A stretch of 64,000 nucleotides of DNA from Geomonas anaerohicana (GTDB lineage: Bacteria; Desulfobacterota; Desulfuromonadia; Geobacterales; Geobacteraceae), in the NCBI RefSeq assembly GCF_016458305.1, contig NZ_JAEMHL010000004.1:310001-374000 (forward strand). The letters are read 5' to 3'. The notes beneath the pieces were generated by a model, which searched no databases, was not told where the DNA came from, and worked only from the letters and a program-made list of their open reading frames with translations. The translations under genes were made by a program, and so were the position numbers. Positions 31,107 to 41,893 of the stretch are shown in pieces (positions within the stretch are counted from its first letter, which is position 1; every line of letters begins with the position of its first letter).

Positions 31107-31160
31107 GACGGCACTTGGCAGGTGAGGGGGCTGCTTGCTGCTCTCATGTTGCTCGTGGCA

Positions 31161-31195
31161 ACGCCCTCACCCTAACCCTCTCCCGGAGAGGGGAT
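31161..31195. repeat. Palindromic repeat (family B)
   Basis: CGCCCTCACCCTAACCCTCT followed by CCCGGAGAGGGG. A shorter copy of the element at 20604-20714, sitting between hrpB and the M23 peptidase gene. Confidence 0.65.
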
Positions 31196-31238
31196 GTGGA
31201 CGTATGTGGCGAAGATGTAGTCTTTGGCTTGGAGTAAC

Positions 31239-31970
31239 TTAGTTGATATTGGTAAAGACGAGTGACCCGTCCTTGTGCAGGTAGCTTCTGATGCTGCCGG
31301 TGACTTCGGGGATGCCGGCCCCGGTGTCGAGATAGTTCCGCGTCACGTTGACGCCGTTTTTCCAGAGTTCGAAATGCACGTGGGGCCCCGTCGATCTGCC
31401 GGTCGACCCGGACAGCGCCACGGTCTGCCCCGCCTCCACCTGGTCTCCTACCTTGACCTCGATCAGTGAGTTGTGGCCGTACATGGAAACCATACCGTCG
31501 GCATGCTGGATGGTGACCAGGTTGCCGTAGCCGCCGCGCGCTCCGCTCTCTACCACCCTCCCTGCTGCAATCGCCTTCACCCTGGTGCCGGTCGGTACGG
31601 CGATGTCGATCCCGTTATGATGCCTCGGGCTGCCATCGATGGGATCGTGCCGCATGCCGTACCCCGAGGTGATCACCCCCTGTACTGGAAGTTTCCCATC
31701 GATGCCGGAGAGGTCCGGGGCTTCCGTGCCTTGTACCTGTTGCTGCAGCTTCGCACTTTGCTTTGGCTTCTTCGCCTCGCGCAGGACCCGGACCGCGCCG
31801 CTGTTGGTAGGGGTGTTGGTGAAGACCTCGACGCCGTTCTCGTCGGTGTAGCGGAAAAAGTCGGCCTGTGCCGGCGCGATGGAGAGCGCACAAAGCACCG
31901 TTGCCGGCAGGAGCGTACCCGCCAGTCGCGATATTGCCTTCCATCGAAGTGTGGATGCCTTTTTCTTCAT
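31239..31970 (-). CDS. Exported M23 family metallopeptidase with N-terminal DUF4124
   Basis: 243 residues. A signal peptide (MKKKASTLRW... SIAPAQA, cleavage before DFF) is followed by a short DUF4124 (FFRYTDENGVEVFTNTPT). The M23/LytM domain has SGYGMRHDPI, HHNGIDIAVPTGT, YGHNSLIEVKVGD and the zinc ligands in HVHFEL. The first zinc-site segment (HNGID) is intact, so an active peptidoglycan endopeptidase is plausible. ATG 31970 is used; an adjacent GTG at 31973 is possible. The protein ends KDGSLVFTNIN. Divergent from glnN. Confidence 0.9.
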   Translation of the reverse strand: MKKKASTLRWKAISRLAGTLLPATVLCALSIAPAQADFFRYTDENGVEVFTNTPTNSGAVRVLREAKKPKQSAKLQQQVQGTEAPDLSGIDGKLPVQGVITSGYGMRHDPIDGSPRHHNGIDIAVPTGTRVKAIAAGRVVESGARGGYGNLVTIQHADGMVSMYGHNSLIEVKVGDQVEAGQTVALSGSTGRSTGPHVHFELWKNGVNVTRNYLDTGAGIPEVTGSIRSYLHKDGSLVFTNIN

Positions 31971-32268
31971 CACTTAATCCTTTGCTCAGACTCCGGGGCC
32001 GCCTGGTGCCGCGCAGAAGCACCCGTACTATAGTAGGATTGCCGACACTTGGCAAGTCGCACTTCGCCGGGGCGTTTGCTGATCACTACCCGGCAGTCGC
32101 CGCTCCAGGATAGTTGGCAATGCGGCAACTCACTGTAATGCCGTTTTAAATCTGCGCACTCCCGCAGTGTCGGGGACCGTCGAGCCTGCGGATCAGACCG
32201 CAACGGCGCCGCGGTCGTCCTCGGAGGGTGGGCTGTGGGTAAATAATAATCAAGAGTATGCCGGACTG
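31971..32268. other. Divergent intergenic region upstream of the glnN promoter
   Basis: About 300 bp of mixed composition between the M23 peptidase gene and the sigma-54 promoter. No gene is visible. Sites for a NtrC-type enhancer-binding protein would be expected here, but I could not identify a clear dyad. Confidence 0.35.
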
Positions 32269-32283
32269 GGCACTCCTCTTGCT
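32269..32283 (+). promoter_or_regulatory. Sigma-54 (RpoN) promoter for glnN
   Basis: GGCACTCCTCTTGCT matches the minus-24/minus-12 consensus GGCAC-N5-TTGC(A/T) exactly. Predicted start of transcription is near 32293, giving a leader of about 100 nt before the glnN GTG. Confidence 0.8.
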
Positions 32284-32307
32284 ACTAGATCGGTGGTTCA
32301 ACGCATT

Positions 32308-32363
32308 GGTTCTGTAAGTCCTTAGAACCTCATTCCCTTCGATAAGCATTGTGCTTATTTTTT
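32308..32363 (+). terminator. Two-hairpin leader ending in a terminator before glnN
   Basis: Hairpin 1 is GGTTCT/AGAACC (32308-32329). Hairpin 2 is ATAAGCA/TGCTTAT (32342-32358), followed by six T (32358-32363). Both lie between the sigma-54 start and the glnN ribosome site. The second has terminator form, so transcription could be attenuated unless an antiterminator acts. It could instead just end upstream transcripts. Confidence 0.55.
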
Positions 32364-32394
32364 AGACACCGCTGCACAAAAAGGAGGCTGTACC

Positions 32395-34482
<2,088 letters not shown>

Positions 34483-34507
34483 TTGGTAACCTCAGTTGTC
34501 TGCCAGA

Positions 34508-34536
34508 TAGGAGCCTCCTAGTGGGGCTCCTATTTT
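34508..34536 (+). terminator. Terminator after glnN
   Basis: TAGGAGCC and GGCTCCTA form an 8-bp stem with a 9-nt loop, then TTTT. It separates glnN from the glnB-glnA unit. Confidence 0.75.
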
Positions 34537-34580
34537 AGCTTTGCCTTAACGAAACGAACCATGAGCACGCGGTTTATTAA

Positions 34581-34988
<408 letters not shown>

Positions 34989-35026
34989 TGGGCTGATCCT
35001 TTACTTAATTCGAAAGGAGATAGTAG

Positions 35027-36439
35027 ATGACACCAAAACAAGTAGTGGAGTTTGCCAAAGAAAACGGCGTGCTGATGGTCGATTTCAAATTCATGGACTT
35101 CGTCGGCATCTGGCAGCACTTCACCGTGCCGATGAGCGAGTTCGGCGAGGACACCTTCGAGGAAGGCCAGGGCTTCGACGGCTCCTCCATCCGCGGGTGG
35201 CAGCCGATCCACGCTTCCGACATGATCATTCTCCCGGACCCGACCACCGCAAAGATGGATCCGTTCACCGCGGTGCCGACCCTCTCCCTGATCTGTGACA
35301 TCTTCGATCCGATCACCAAGGAAAGCTACTCCCGCGACCCGCGTAACATCGCCAAGAAGGCGGAGAACTACGTGAAGTCCACCGGTCTCGCCGACACCGC
35401 TTACTTCGGACCGGAAGCCGAATTCTTCATCTTCGACGACGTCCGTTACGACTCCAACGCCAACTCCTCCTTCTACGCCGTTGACTCCGTGGAAGGCGCC
35501 TGGAATACCGGCCGCGAAGAGTTCCCGAACCTCGGCTACAAGCCGCGCCACAAGGAAGGCTACTTCCCGGTTGCCCCGACCGACTCCCAGAACGATCTCC
35601 GCAACGAGATGGTGATGGAACTGCAGAAGGTCGGCATCCGCGTCGAGTGCCAGCACCACGAAGTCGCCACCGGCGGCCAGGCCGAAATCGACATGCGTTT
35701 CTCCTCGCTGGTCGACATGGCTGACCAGCTCCAGTGGTTCAAGTACGTCATCAAGAACGTCGCCAACCGCAACGGCAAGACCGTAACCTTCATGCCCAAG
35801 CCGCTCTACGGCGACAACGGTTCCGGTATGCACTGCCACATGTCCCTGTGGAAAGACGGCACCAACCTCTTCGCCGGCGACAAATACGGCGGGCTTTCCC
35901 AGATGGCCCTGTACTACATCGGCGGTATCATCAAGCATGCCCGCGCCCTGTGCGCCTTCACCAACCCGACCACCAACTCCTACAAGCGTCTGGTGCCGGG
36001 CTTCGAGGCTCCGGTGAACATGGCTTACTCCAGCCGTAACCGTTCCGCCTCCCTGCGCATCCCGATGTTCTCCAACAACCCCAAGGCAAAGAGGATCGAG
36101 TACCGTACTCCGGACCCGTCCTGCAACGGCTACCTCGCCTTTGCCGCCATGCTGATGGCGGGCCTCGACGGTATCGAGAACAAGATCGATCCGGGCCAGC
36201 CGCTGGACAAGGATATCTACGGTCTGTCCCCGGAAGAGCTCTCCACCATCCCGTCCGCTCCGGGCAGCCTGGAGGAGGCGCTCAACGCCCTCAAGGAAGA
36301 CCACGAGTTCCTGCTCAAGGGCGACGTCTTCACCCCGGACGTCATCGACAAGTGGATCGAGTACAAAACCGAAGCCGAAGTCAACCCGGTCCGTATGCGT
36401 CCGGTACCGCTCGAGTTCGCTCTGTACTTCGACATCTAA
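35027..36439 (+). CDS. glnA: Glutamine synthetase type I
   Basis: 470-residue dodecameric GS I. Signatures: [61 protein letters not shown] and [22 protein letters not shown]. The adenylylation tyrosine lies in [11 protein letters not shown], matching E. coli Tyr397, so the beta-type (adenylylated) enzyme is expected. AAAGGAGATAG precedes the ATG. Presence of both GS I and GS III within 4 kb is unusual and implies different regulation. Confidence 0.97.
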   Translation: MTPKQVVEFAKENGVLMVDFKFMDFVGIWQHFTVPMSEFGEDTFEEGQGFDGSSIRGWQPIHASDMIILPDPTTAKMDPFTAVPTLSLICDIFDPITKESYSRDPRNIAKKAENYVKSTGLADTAYFGPEAEFFIFDDVRYDSNANSSFYAVDSVEGAWNTGREEFPNLGYKPRHKEGYFPVAPTDSQNDLRNEMVMELQKVGIRVECQHHEVATGGQAEIDMRFSSLVDMADQLQWFKYVIKNVANRNGKTVTFMPKPLYGDNGSGMHCHMSLWKDGTNLFAGDKYGGLSQMALYYIGGIIKHARALCAFTNPTTNSYKRLVPGFEAPVNMAYSSRNRSASLRIPMFSNNPKAKRIEYRTPDPSCNGYLAFAAMLMAGLDGIENKIDPGQPLDKDIYGLSPEELSTIPSAPGSLEEALNALKEDHEFLLKGDVFTPDVIDKWIEYKTEAEVNPVRMRPVPLEFALYFDI

Positions 36440-36460
36440 GCAGTCTGCTCATCGGCAACA

Positions 36461-36492
36461 AAAAAGGCGGGGGATTTTTCCCCCGCCTTTTT
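36461..36492. terminator. Terminator after glnA, symmetrical
   Basis: AAAAAGGCGGGGG and CCCCCGCCTTTTT form a perfect stem with an AT loop. A-run and T-run suit both strands; it serves glnA and the convergent lipoprotein gene. Confidence 0.92.
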
Positions 36493-36515
36493 CGCGTCCT
36501 GCGTTTGGCTTGCGG

Positions 36516-37208
36516 CTAGTTGTAACCCAGGCTGTCATAGACCGCCTTGGTGGCCTTGGTGGCGACGTAGGGGCCGTAGGTCGGCGCCACGTTCTTGATG
36601 AATTCCGGGGTAAGGTCGCTGTCGTATGCGGTGAAGACGATGCCACCGAGCAACGGAATGATGCCGACCTCGAACCAGCCGATCTCGGTCCAGGTTCTGT
36701 CTATTTCTGCCTGCCTGAATTCAAACTGGGCCGGGATGGAAAGCTGCTGCGTCTTACCGTTCTTCAAGTTGGTGATGGTCGCCTCGGTCTTGATGTCGGC
36801 CGTGTAGCCGTAGCCCCAGATGGCAGGCGCGAAGATCAGGAAGCCGGGCCAGTTGACCAAAAAGTTGGAGCCGTTGCCGTCGTAGCGGGGATTGACGGAA
36901 ATATCGATGACTGCGTCGGCTTGGTTCTGGTTGTTCGCCGTGCTGTACGGATAGATCACCCTCTCGATGGCACTGTTTCTTTGCAGTGCATCGACTATTG
37001 CGGTGATGTACTTGCTATTTTGCGGCTGGCTCATGTTATTGGAGGTGACTCCAACTTTTACTGTCTGTTTCGGTACAGGAGCAGGCGGAACGAAGTAGTC
37101 GTCTGCATTGGTAATTCTCATGTTGTGAGAGCAGCCGCTACTCATCATCACGAAGGCGGAAAGGGCTAAGGCTGATAGTGTTTTTCTTTTCAGTCTTCTA
37201 AGCATCAT
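36516..37208 (-). CDS. Putative lipoprotein, function unknown
   Basis: 230 residues. MMLRRLKRKTLSALALSAF followed by the lipobox SSGC gives a clear lipoprotein signal; the +2 residue is Ser, suggesting outer-membrane sorting. The mature part has a stretch resembling GNA1162/DUF799- or LPS-assembly-like small lipoproteins (VIDISVNPRY) and a hydrophobic GFLIFAPAIWGYGY; I cannot name the family. Tandem ATGs at 37208 and 37205 follow AGGGAGCTTGC. Single gene. Confidence 0.75.
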   Translation of the reverse strand: MMLRRLKRKTLSALALSAFVMMSSGCSHNMRITNADDYFVPPAPVPKQTVKVGVTSNNMSQPQNSKYITAIVDALQRNSAIERVIYPYSTANNQNQADAVIDISVNPRYDGNGSNFLVNWPGFLIFAPAIWGYGYTADIKTEATITNLKNGKTQQLSIPAQFEFRQAEIDRTWTEIGWFEVGIIPLLGGIVFTAYDSDLTPEFIKNVAPTYGPYVATKATKAVYDSLGYN

Positions 37209-37455
37209 GCAAGCTCCCTGTTATGACAGTTACCTAATTAGGCGGGGACTATACAGGTCCATTTGAATGCTGTCAACGCAATACCTGGGACTGATATTTT
37301 GCTTATGCTTATACAATATCGACTCCGCCCAAAGCAGAGGTTGTATGTTGCGCCGGCAGAGAAGTCTTTATCCTTGAAGGCTCGTTCAAAAACTGCTACT
37401 TTCGCAACTTAACGGCGGCCATCGACTTGCAGGCGCTGTCAGGGCTGGAGGGTGC
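37209..37455. other. Divergent promoter region
   Basis: About 245 bp, AT-rich near the reverse lipoprotein start. No gene or strong consensus promoter seen. Confidence 0.3.
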
Positions 37456-37803
37456 GTGCAGCAGCATGAGAAGGTGACAAAGCTGGTGGGATGGTTTGCC
37501 AAGGCGGCCGTGCGCCATGCCGAGGCCCTGGAGGCCATGGCCGAGGACCTGGCCGCCGCCGAGGTTGCCGATCTGACCCGCTACTACCGTGCCTTGCAGC
37601 GCGAAGGCGGGGTGGCCGAGTTGCTGCGTCTGCTCGACGATCCCAACCCGGTCATCGCCGGCATGGTGGCGGTGTACGCCATGCGGGAAGCTCCCGAACG
37701 CTGCGTGGCGGTGCTCACCCTCATCGCCAGAGAGCCGGGGCTGATCGGATTCCGGGCCCAGACCGCCCTGGAGCGCTGGGAGAGCGGCGATTGGGATCAG
37801 TAG
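37456..37803 (+). CDS. DUF2019-like helical repeat protein
   Basis: 115 residues, strongly helical. EVADLTRYYRALQREGGVAELLRLLDDPNPVIAGMVAVYAMREAPERCVAVLTLIAREPGLIGFRAQTALERWESGDW follows the pattern of DUF2019, a short HEAT-like domain found alone in many bacteria. GTG 37456 has GGAGGG only 4 bp upstream, slightly close. No functional clue from neighbours. Confidence 0.65.
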   Translation: MQQHEKVTKLVGWFAKAAVRHAEALEAMAEDLAAAEVADLTRYYRALQREGGVAELLRLLDDPNPVIAGMVAVYAMREAPERCVAVLTLIAREPGLIGFRAQTALERWESGDWDQ

Positions 37804-37867
37804 ATGATGGTGGCTGCGGAAGTACTTACATAGAATGCGGATTAGTGACGATCTTCCGCCGGTAAAA

Positions 37868-37903
37868 GTCCCCCTTTAGCAAAGGGGGACTTAGGGGGAT
37901 TTG
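37868..37903. repeat. Palindromic repeat (family A)
   Basis: GTCCCCCTTTAGCAAAGGGGGAC hairpin region followed by TTAGGGGGATTT, as in 21850-21883 and 27797-27884. Sits 30 bp before ppnP. Confidence 0.75.
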
Positions 37904-37938
37904 CTTTTGGAATATACTATCGAGGAGGTAACTGAACT

Positions 37939-38250
37939 GTGTCAGAATTCAACAACGTAACGGTGGTCAAAGAGGCCAATGTCTACTTCGACGGCGGTGT
38001 CACCAGCCGTACCATTTTCTTCGCCGATGGGTCCCGCAAGACCCTGGGTATCATGATGCCCGGCGAGTACACCTTCAACACCGGTTCCGCTGAACTCATG
38101 GAGATCATGTCCGGCGAGATGACCGTGCTGCTCCCCGGCTCCCCCGACTGGGTCACCATCAAGGGGGGCGAGGCTTTCGAGGTGCCCGAGAACTCCAGCT
38201 TCAAGCTGAAGGTCACCGCCGTCTCGGATTACTGCTGCTCCTTCCTCTAA
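37939..38250 (+). CDS. ppnP: Pyrimidine/purine nucleoside phosphorylase (YaiE/PpnP family)
   Basis: 103-residue cupin of the former DUF1255 family. E. coli PpnP phosphorolyses several nucleosides to base and ribose 1-phosphate. Conserved segments: [44 protein letters not shown] and [20 protein letters not shown] 37939 is preceded by GAGGAGG. Single gene with a family A repeat upstream and a family E repeat downstream. Confidence 0.92.
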   Translation: MSEFNNVTVVKEANVYFDGGVTSRTIFFADGSRKTLGIMMPGEYTFNTGSAELMEIMSGEMTVLLPGSPDWVTIKGGEAFEVPENSSFKLKVTAVSDYCCSFL

Positions 38251-38256
38251 AACCAA

Positions 38257-38351
38257 ACTGTTGGCCGCGGAGAAATGCTGAGAATATCTGAGCAACCTGA
38301 AGGTCAGGTTGTGCAGCTTTCCCTCGGTGTGCTCCGTGGCCGATGGCTTTC
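38257..38351. repeat. Degenerate inverted repeat (family E, TTGGCC..GGAG type)
   Basis: Left end AAACTGTTGGCCGCGGAGAA and right end GCTCCGTGGCCGATGGCTTT are imperfect inverted copies; an inner hairpin CAACCTGA/TCAGGTTG lies between. It is a diverged copy of the well-preserved element at 61361-61461. The gluQ start lies 10 bp beyond or within its right end. Confidence 0.6.
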
Positions 38352-38360
38352 GGTGTGCTC

Positions 38361-39287
38361 ATGGCTACAGATAAATCTGAGATAATCGGCCGCTTCGCGC
38401 CGTCGCCCACCGGGCCGCTGCACCTGGGCTCGCTCGTTGCCGCGTTGGGGAGTTACCTGGTCGCGAAGAACGCGGGCGGCCAGTGGCTTTTGCGCATGGA
38501 GGATCTGGACCTGCCGCGCGTGGTGCCCGGCATCGCCGATGACATGATGGCCACCCTCGAGAAGCTCGGCTTGTACTGGGATGGAGAGGTGTTGTACCAG
38601 AGCAGGCGCACCGATCATTACCGGGCCGCTGCGGAAGAGCTGCAACGGCGCGGCCTGGCCTACGCCTGTGGCTGCACCAGGAGTGAGATTGCCCAGATCG
38701 CTTCGGCACCCCATGAAGAGGGCCTGGTCTATCCGGGGCTGTGCCGCGAGGGGTTGCCGCCCGAGAAGGTGGAGCGGGCGCTGCGGGTCAAGGTCTATGA
38801 CGAGGTGATTTCCTTCGATGACGGGATCATGGGACGTTACAGCCAGCACCTTACCGCGTCCTGCGGCGACTTCGTGATTCACCGGGCCGACGGGCCCTAC
38901 GCCTACCACCTGGCCGTGGTGGTCGACGACGCTGCCTCCGGCGTGAACCAGGTGGTGCGGGGGGCTGATCTGTTGGCCTCGACGCCGCGCCAGATCTATC
39001 TGCAGCGCATCTTCGATTTCCCCACGCCTGCCTATTTCCACCTGCCGCTGGTCACCGGCCCCGATGGCGCCAAGCTCAGCAAGCGCGACAACGCGGTTTC
39101 CCTTGCCGCCGGTCGCGACCTGGAGCAGGAGGGGGGACGGCTGCTGTTTGCGGCGCTTCGTTTTCTCGGCCAGTCGCCCCTGCCGGAGTTGCAGGGTGCT
39201 GCACCGGCGGAAATCCTGGATTGGGGCGTTGCCCACCTTGACATCTCCGCCATTCCGCGCACCCCGGCGCCCTTTCTCTACCCCTGA
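38361..39287 (+). CDS. gluQ: Glutamyl-Q tRNA(Asp) synthetase
   Basis: 308 residues, like a GluRS catalytic core without the anticodon-binding domain. Attaches glutamate to queuosine of tRNA-Asp. FAPSPTGPLHLGSLVAAL is the HIGH region, KLSKRD the KMSKS-like motif. Zinc ligands are in YACGCTR and YPGLC. ATG 38361 is used; ATG 38343 (six residues earlier) is equally possible because neither has a clear ribosome site. The stop lies 10 bp inside the convergent lipoprotein gene. Confidence 0.93.
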   Translation: MATDKSEIIGRFAPSPTGPLHLGSLVAALGSYLVAKNAGGQWLLRMEDLDLPRVVPGIADDMMATLEKLGLYWDGEVLYQSRRTDHYRAAAEELQRRGLAYACGCTRSEIAQIASAPHEEGLVYPGLCREGLPPEKVERALRVKVYDEVISFDDGIMGRYSQHLTASCGDFVIHRADGPYAYHLAVVVDDAASGVNQVVRGADLLASTPRQIYLQRIFDFPTPAYFHLPLVTGPDGAKLSKRDNAVSLAAGRDLEQEGGRLLFAALRFLGQSPLPELQGAAPAEILDWGVAHLDISAIPRTPAPFLYP

Positions 39288-39484
39288 TCGAGGAACGGGG
39301 GCGGAGCCTCCGGCACCGTGGCCGGCGGGGCCTTCTCACGTCTTTGCAGTCCGTCGCGGATCTGGTCGCTGATCCGCCCGCTCATCCCCGGTTCCTTGAG
39401 CATGTGCCGGACCATGGCGTCGTTCAGCGTCTCGCAACCCGGCAGCAGCAGCGCCGGCAGCAGCAGGAGCATGCGCAGGGTCAT
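39278..39484 (-). CDS. Small lipoprotein
   Basis: 68 residues. MTLRMLLLLPALLLPGCETL is a clean lipoprotein signal (lipobox LPGC). The mature peptide, ~52 residues, is charged with a proline-rich end. ATG 39484 overlaps the TGA of the upstream thioesterase gene (ATGA), indicating translational coupling. A longer frame back to 39550 would run inside the thioesterase. Its last 10 bp overlap the 3' end of gluQ. Function unknown. Confidence 0.6.
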   Translation of the reverse strand: MTLRMLLLLPALLLPGCETLNDAMVRHMLKEPGMSGRISDQIRDGLQRREKAPPATVPEAPPPFLDQG

Positions 39485-39915
39485 CCCTTCTTTCTCCTTT
39501 TTTCCACCTCGCGCCATTTTTCCAGTTCCGCCTCGGTCACCGGCTGCCATTGCGGCACCGGCGCGGGATGCCAGTTTTCGTCGACGGCCACCATGGTGAA
39601 AACGCCGCTTGCAGCCAGGCGCTTGGCGCCGTCGGTCACGTTCTCCGCTTCCACCACCACCTCCACCTCCATGGAGCTGCGTCCGACGTGGATGATGGTG
39701 GCCCGGGAATAGATCACCTCGCCCACGTTGATGGGCGTATGAAAGGTGATGCGCTGGGCGCAGGCGGTGACCACGCGCTTGCGGGAATAACGCCAGCAGA
39801 CCACGCCGGCGGTCTTGTCCATGATGCTCATGATCACGCCGCCGAAGATGTTGCCGTACGAGTTGGTGTCCTTAGGGAGCAGCGTCTCGATCAGTTCCGC
39901 CTTTCTGTTCTCCAT
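39481..39915 (-). CDS. Acyl-CoA thioesterase (YciA-like hotdog fold)
   Basis: 144 residues. DTNSYGNIFGGVIMSIMDKTAGVVCWRYSRKRVVTACAQRITFHTPINVGEVIYSRATIIHVGRSSMEVEVVV follows the acyl-CoA hydrolase pattern (PEDTNxxGxxxGG with the catalytic Asn/Asp region). It hydrolyses acyl-CoA to free acid and CoA; chain-length preference cannot be read. ATG 39915 is chosen because AAGGAG lies 7 bp upstream; ATG 39921 would abut the ribosome site. Coupled to the small lipoprotein gene. Confidence 0.88.
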   Translation of the reverse strand: MENRKAELIETLLPKDTNSYGNIFGGVIMSIMDKTAGVVCWRYSRKRVVTACAQRITFHTPINVGEVIYSRATIIHVGRSSMEVEVVVEAENVTDGAKRLAASGVFTMVAVDENWHPAPVPQWQPVTEAELEKWREVEKRRKKG

Positions 39916-40038
39916 GTGCATCTCCTTTTCGACCCATGCCGTCTCTTCTCATGGGAGCAGTATAGCTGATGGTGCGCGATATGATACGACATTTAGCGCA
40001 TTGGCAGCTGAAATTTTTCGTGTCATTAAAAAAAGTGG

Positions 40039-40067
40039 TTGACTGGGGAGGGCGGTTTTGCTATAAA
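40039..40067 (+). promoter_or_regulatory. Sigma-70 promoter of tRNA-Gly
   Basis: TTGACT (40039-40044), 17-bp spacer, TATAAA (40062-40067), 15 bp before the mature tRNA. Confidence 0.8.
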
Positions 40068-40082
40068 CAGGATCTCTGTTGA

Positions 40083-40157
<75 letters not shown>

Positions 40158-40167
40158 ATTAATTAAC

Positions 40168-40203
40168 AAAACCCCGGTAGCCTTACAGGCTGCCGGGGTT
40201 TTT
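40168..40203 (+). terminator. Terminator of tRNA-Gly
   Basis: AAAACCCCGGTAGCC and GGCTGCCGGGGTTTTT pair across TTACA, one G-U pair; 10 bp after the tRNA. Confidence 0.9.
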
Positions 40204-40240
40204 GCATTGTAGCTGGATCCAGGCTGTACGGAGGCGTGTC

Positions 40241-40534
40241 ATGGAAAAAAACGGTGGCGAGAGGATACTGAGGACCGAAGACGTGACCCGCGTCGTGATG
40301 GAGGTGCCCAAGGGGCACCGGCACCTGCGCACCACCCTGCAACTGGGGGATGGCAGCTCCATAACGCTGCAGGAGGCTACCGTGGCAGCCATAGTGCGAG
40401 CTTACGTCACGGTCAAGACAGACCCGCTTCGAGACGAGCTGGTGCTTGAAGGGCAAAAGCTAACATCACGCAAGGCAGGATATGCCGAGTGGCAGCTTCT
40501 GGATGTCCCGCAGGTAACCAAGGCCTCTGCTTAA
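40241..40534 (+). CDS. Conserved-looking small protein, unknown
   Basis: 97 residues starting at an ATG with ACGGAGGCGTGTC upstream. MEKNGGERILRTEDVTRVVMEVPKGHRHLRTTLQLGDGSSITLQEATVAAIVRAYVTVKTDP reads as an alpha/beta domain; no cysteines, no signal, no motif I recognise. Lies between tRNA-Gly and a reverse toxin-antitoxin pair, a position often occupied by accessory genes. Confidence 0.6.
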   Translation: MEKNGGERILRTEDVTRVVMEVPKGHRHLRTTLQLGDGSSITLQEATVAAIVRAYVTVKTDPLRDELVLEGQKLTSRKAGYAEWQLLDVPQVTKASA

Positions 40535-40555
40535 CGCTGACAATTCTTGCAAGGG

Positions 40556-40852
40556 CTATTTCCGATAAGCCTTGTCATGCTGAACATGGAGCGAGACAAG
40601 AACGATGGTGGGACCTCTTAGGATACAGGTAATGGCGCGAGCACTGCCGGTCACACGGAGCGAGTACAGTTGCTCCCCGGATGCCGGCTCGATCATCCCG
40701 TGTAGTTTCTCGAAATTCAGGCCAGTGTGGCTCCATAGTTGTTGAAGAGTTAGAGAGTGCAGCAGGGAGAGCATTTTTGCTGCGGCTTTACGGACCGGCA
40801 GCTCGGCGTTCATGACTGCTTCATCGAAGGCTGGACGAATCTCAATCTTCAC
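40556..40852 (-). CDS. RelE/ParE-fold toxin candidate
   Basis: 98 residues from GTG 40852. VKIEIRPAFDEAV is the usual N-terminal strand-helix. A helical hairpin is followed by the beta-sheet core FEKLHGMIEPASGEQLYSLRVTGSARAITCIL and VSLHVQHDKAYRK, the C-terminal end pattern of RelE/HigB-type ribonucleases. GAGGTGGGCTG precedes the GTG, and the start lies 11 bp inside the upstream antitoxin gene. Activity is inferred from fold pattern only. Confidence 0.65.
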   Translation of the reverse strand: MKIEIRPAFDEAVMNAELPVRKAAAKMLSLLHSLTLQQLWSHTGLNFEKLHGMIEPASGEQLYSLRVTGSARAITCILRGPTIVLVSLHVQHDKAYRK

Positions 40853-41111
40853 CAGCCCACCTCTTAGCAATTGCAACAACTTCCTTAGCCGATTTGACTG
40901 AAATGGAAGGGCGTGGGTCAGTGAGCGATGCGGCGATGGCTTCCTTAGTTTCGGTTGTCCAGGCCCAGAGTTGATGACGAGGGACTGGCTCGACAGGAAT
41001 CAAAATGATCCTGCCGTCTTCCAGGATTTGAAGATCGAGCGCATCGCCTGGATTGACACCCACGGTGGGGGGAAGAGTAACGCGCCTTCTGGAATCCGTT
41101 TGTATGAGCAT
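40842..41111 (-). CDS. AbrB/MazE-like antitoxin candidate
   Basis: 89 residues. MLIQTDSRRRVTLPPTVGVNPGDALDLQILEDGRIILIPVEP is a swapped-hairpin AbrB/SpoVT-type DNA-binding domain (RRVTLP, PGD, DGRIILIP). The C-terminal half (WTTETKEAIAASLTDP...AKRWAGED) should wrap the toxin. ATG 41111 has AAAGGAGGTGCC upstream, whereas the longer in-frame extension has none. Overlaps the toxin by 11 bp. Likely autorepressing through an operator in 41112-41389. Confidence 0.7.
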   Translation of the reverse strand: MLIQTDSRRRVTLPPTVGVNPGDALDLQILEDGRIILIPVEPVPRHQLWAWTTETKEAIAASLTDPRPSISVKSAKEVVAIAKRWAGED

Positions 41112-41389
41112 AGTAGGCACCTCCTTTGTCTGACTATAGCAACAATGCAACAAATGGGCAATGCCCTTTGAGGGTGTGCTTATGGCATACGTCGCGTTCG
41201 GAGCAGCGTAGATATGGACGCTGGCGGTCACCTACTGCCGTTCTTTCATTGGCCGTTTTTTGCGATGTGGGAGAGTTTACGAGGCCTGCTATTTATTGCA
41301 ACAGCTTGGCGCGACGGGAAGCCCCCGCCGGGAGAGCATGATCGACCGCAGGCGGGCGCTGGGTCCACCTGCGGTCCGAGTGGTGGGTA
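41112..41389. other. Intergenic region between antitoxin and mobB
   Basis: About 280 bp. It must hold the antitoxin promoter/operator on the reverse strand. Short frames here (41126-41341, 41214-41510 +) lack ribosome sites and overlap mobB antisense. A small GC-rich hairpin occurs near 41350-41375. Nothing further assigned. Confidence 0.3.
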
Positions 41390-41893
41390 CTACTGCAGGA
41401 AGGTCTCCTCGATGAAGTCCGCGACGGCGGCGGGATCGTTCAGGTCCAGCACCGGCACGTCGAGGTCGAGGTCGGCGTCGCTGGCCACCGCGATCAGGGT
41501 GGGGTCGTAGGCCTCGCCACGGCAGAGCAGGGTGGTGCTCCTCTCCTGGCGGTTCACCTCGATCTTGGGCATGCCGCTCTTCTTGAACCCTTCGGTGACC
41601 ACGATGTCCATGTCGGAAAAGTAGGTCTCGATCAGTTCCTCGATGGGGGGGGACTGGGTGTGCTTCTTGACTATGGCGAGCTTCTCGGGCGACGAGATCA
41701 GCATGGTGTCGGCGCCGGCCGCGGTGAGCCGGTGGCTGTCCTTGCCGGGGTGATCGATATCGAAACGGTGCGCGTCGTGCTTGATGACCCCCACCTTGTA
41801 ACCGCGCGCCTTCAGGTGCACGATCACCTTCTCCAGCAGGGTCGTCTTCCCGGTGCCCGATTTTGCCACAAAGGATACTGCCTTTACCGTCAT
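41390..41893 (-). CDS. mobB: Molybdopterin-guanine dinucleotide biosynthesis adaptor protein MobB
   Basis: 167 residues. The Walker A SGTGKTTLLEK is at residues 12-22; VGVIKHDAHRFDIDHPGKDSHRLTAAGAD and VTEGFKKSGMPKIEV are MobB signatures. GTP-binding partner of MobA in making MGD cofactor. ATG 41893 overlaps the mobA TGA (ATGA), so it is translationally coupled. Confidence 0.93.
   Translation of the reverse strand: MTVKAVSFVAKSGTGKTTLLEKVIVHLKARGYKVGVIKHDAHRFDIDHPGKDSHRLTAAGADTMLISSPEKLAIVKKHTQSPPIEELIETYFSDMDIVVTEGFKKSGMPKIEVNRQERSTTLLCRGEAYDPTLIAVASDADLDLDVPVLDLNDPAAVADFIEETFLQ

Noticed and set aside
41126-41510. Two short forward frames between antitoxin and mobB
   Set aside because: No ribosome sites, overlap mobB antisense, no recognisable sequence.
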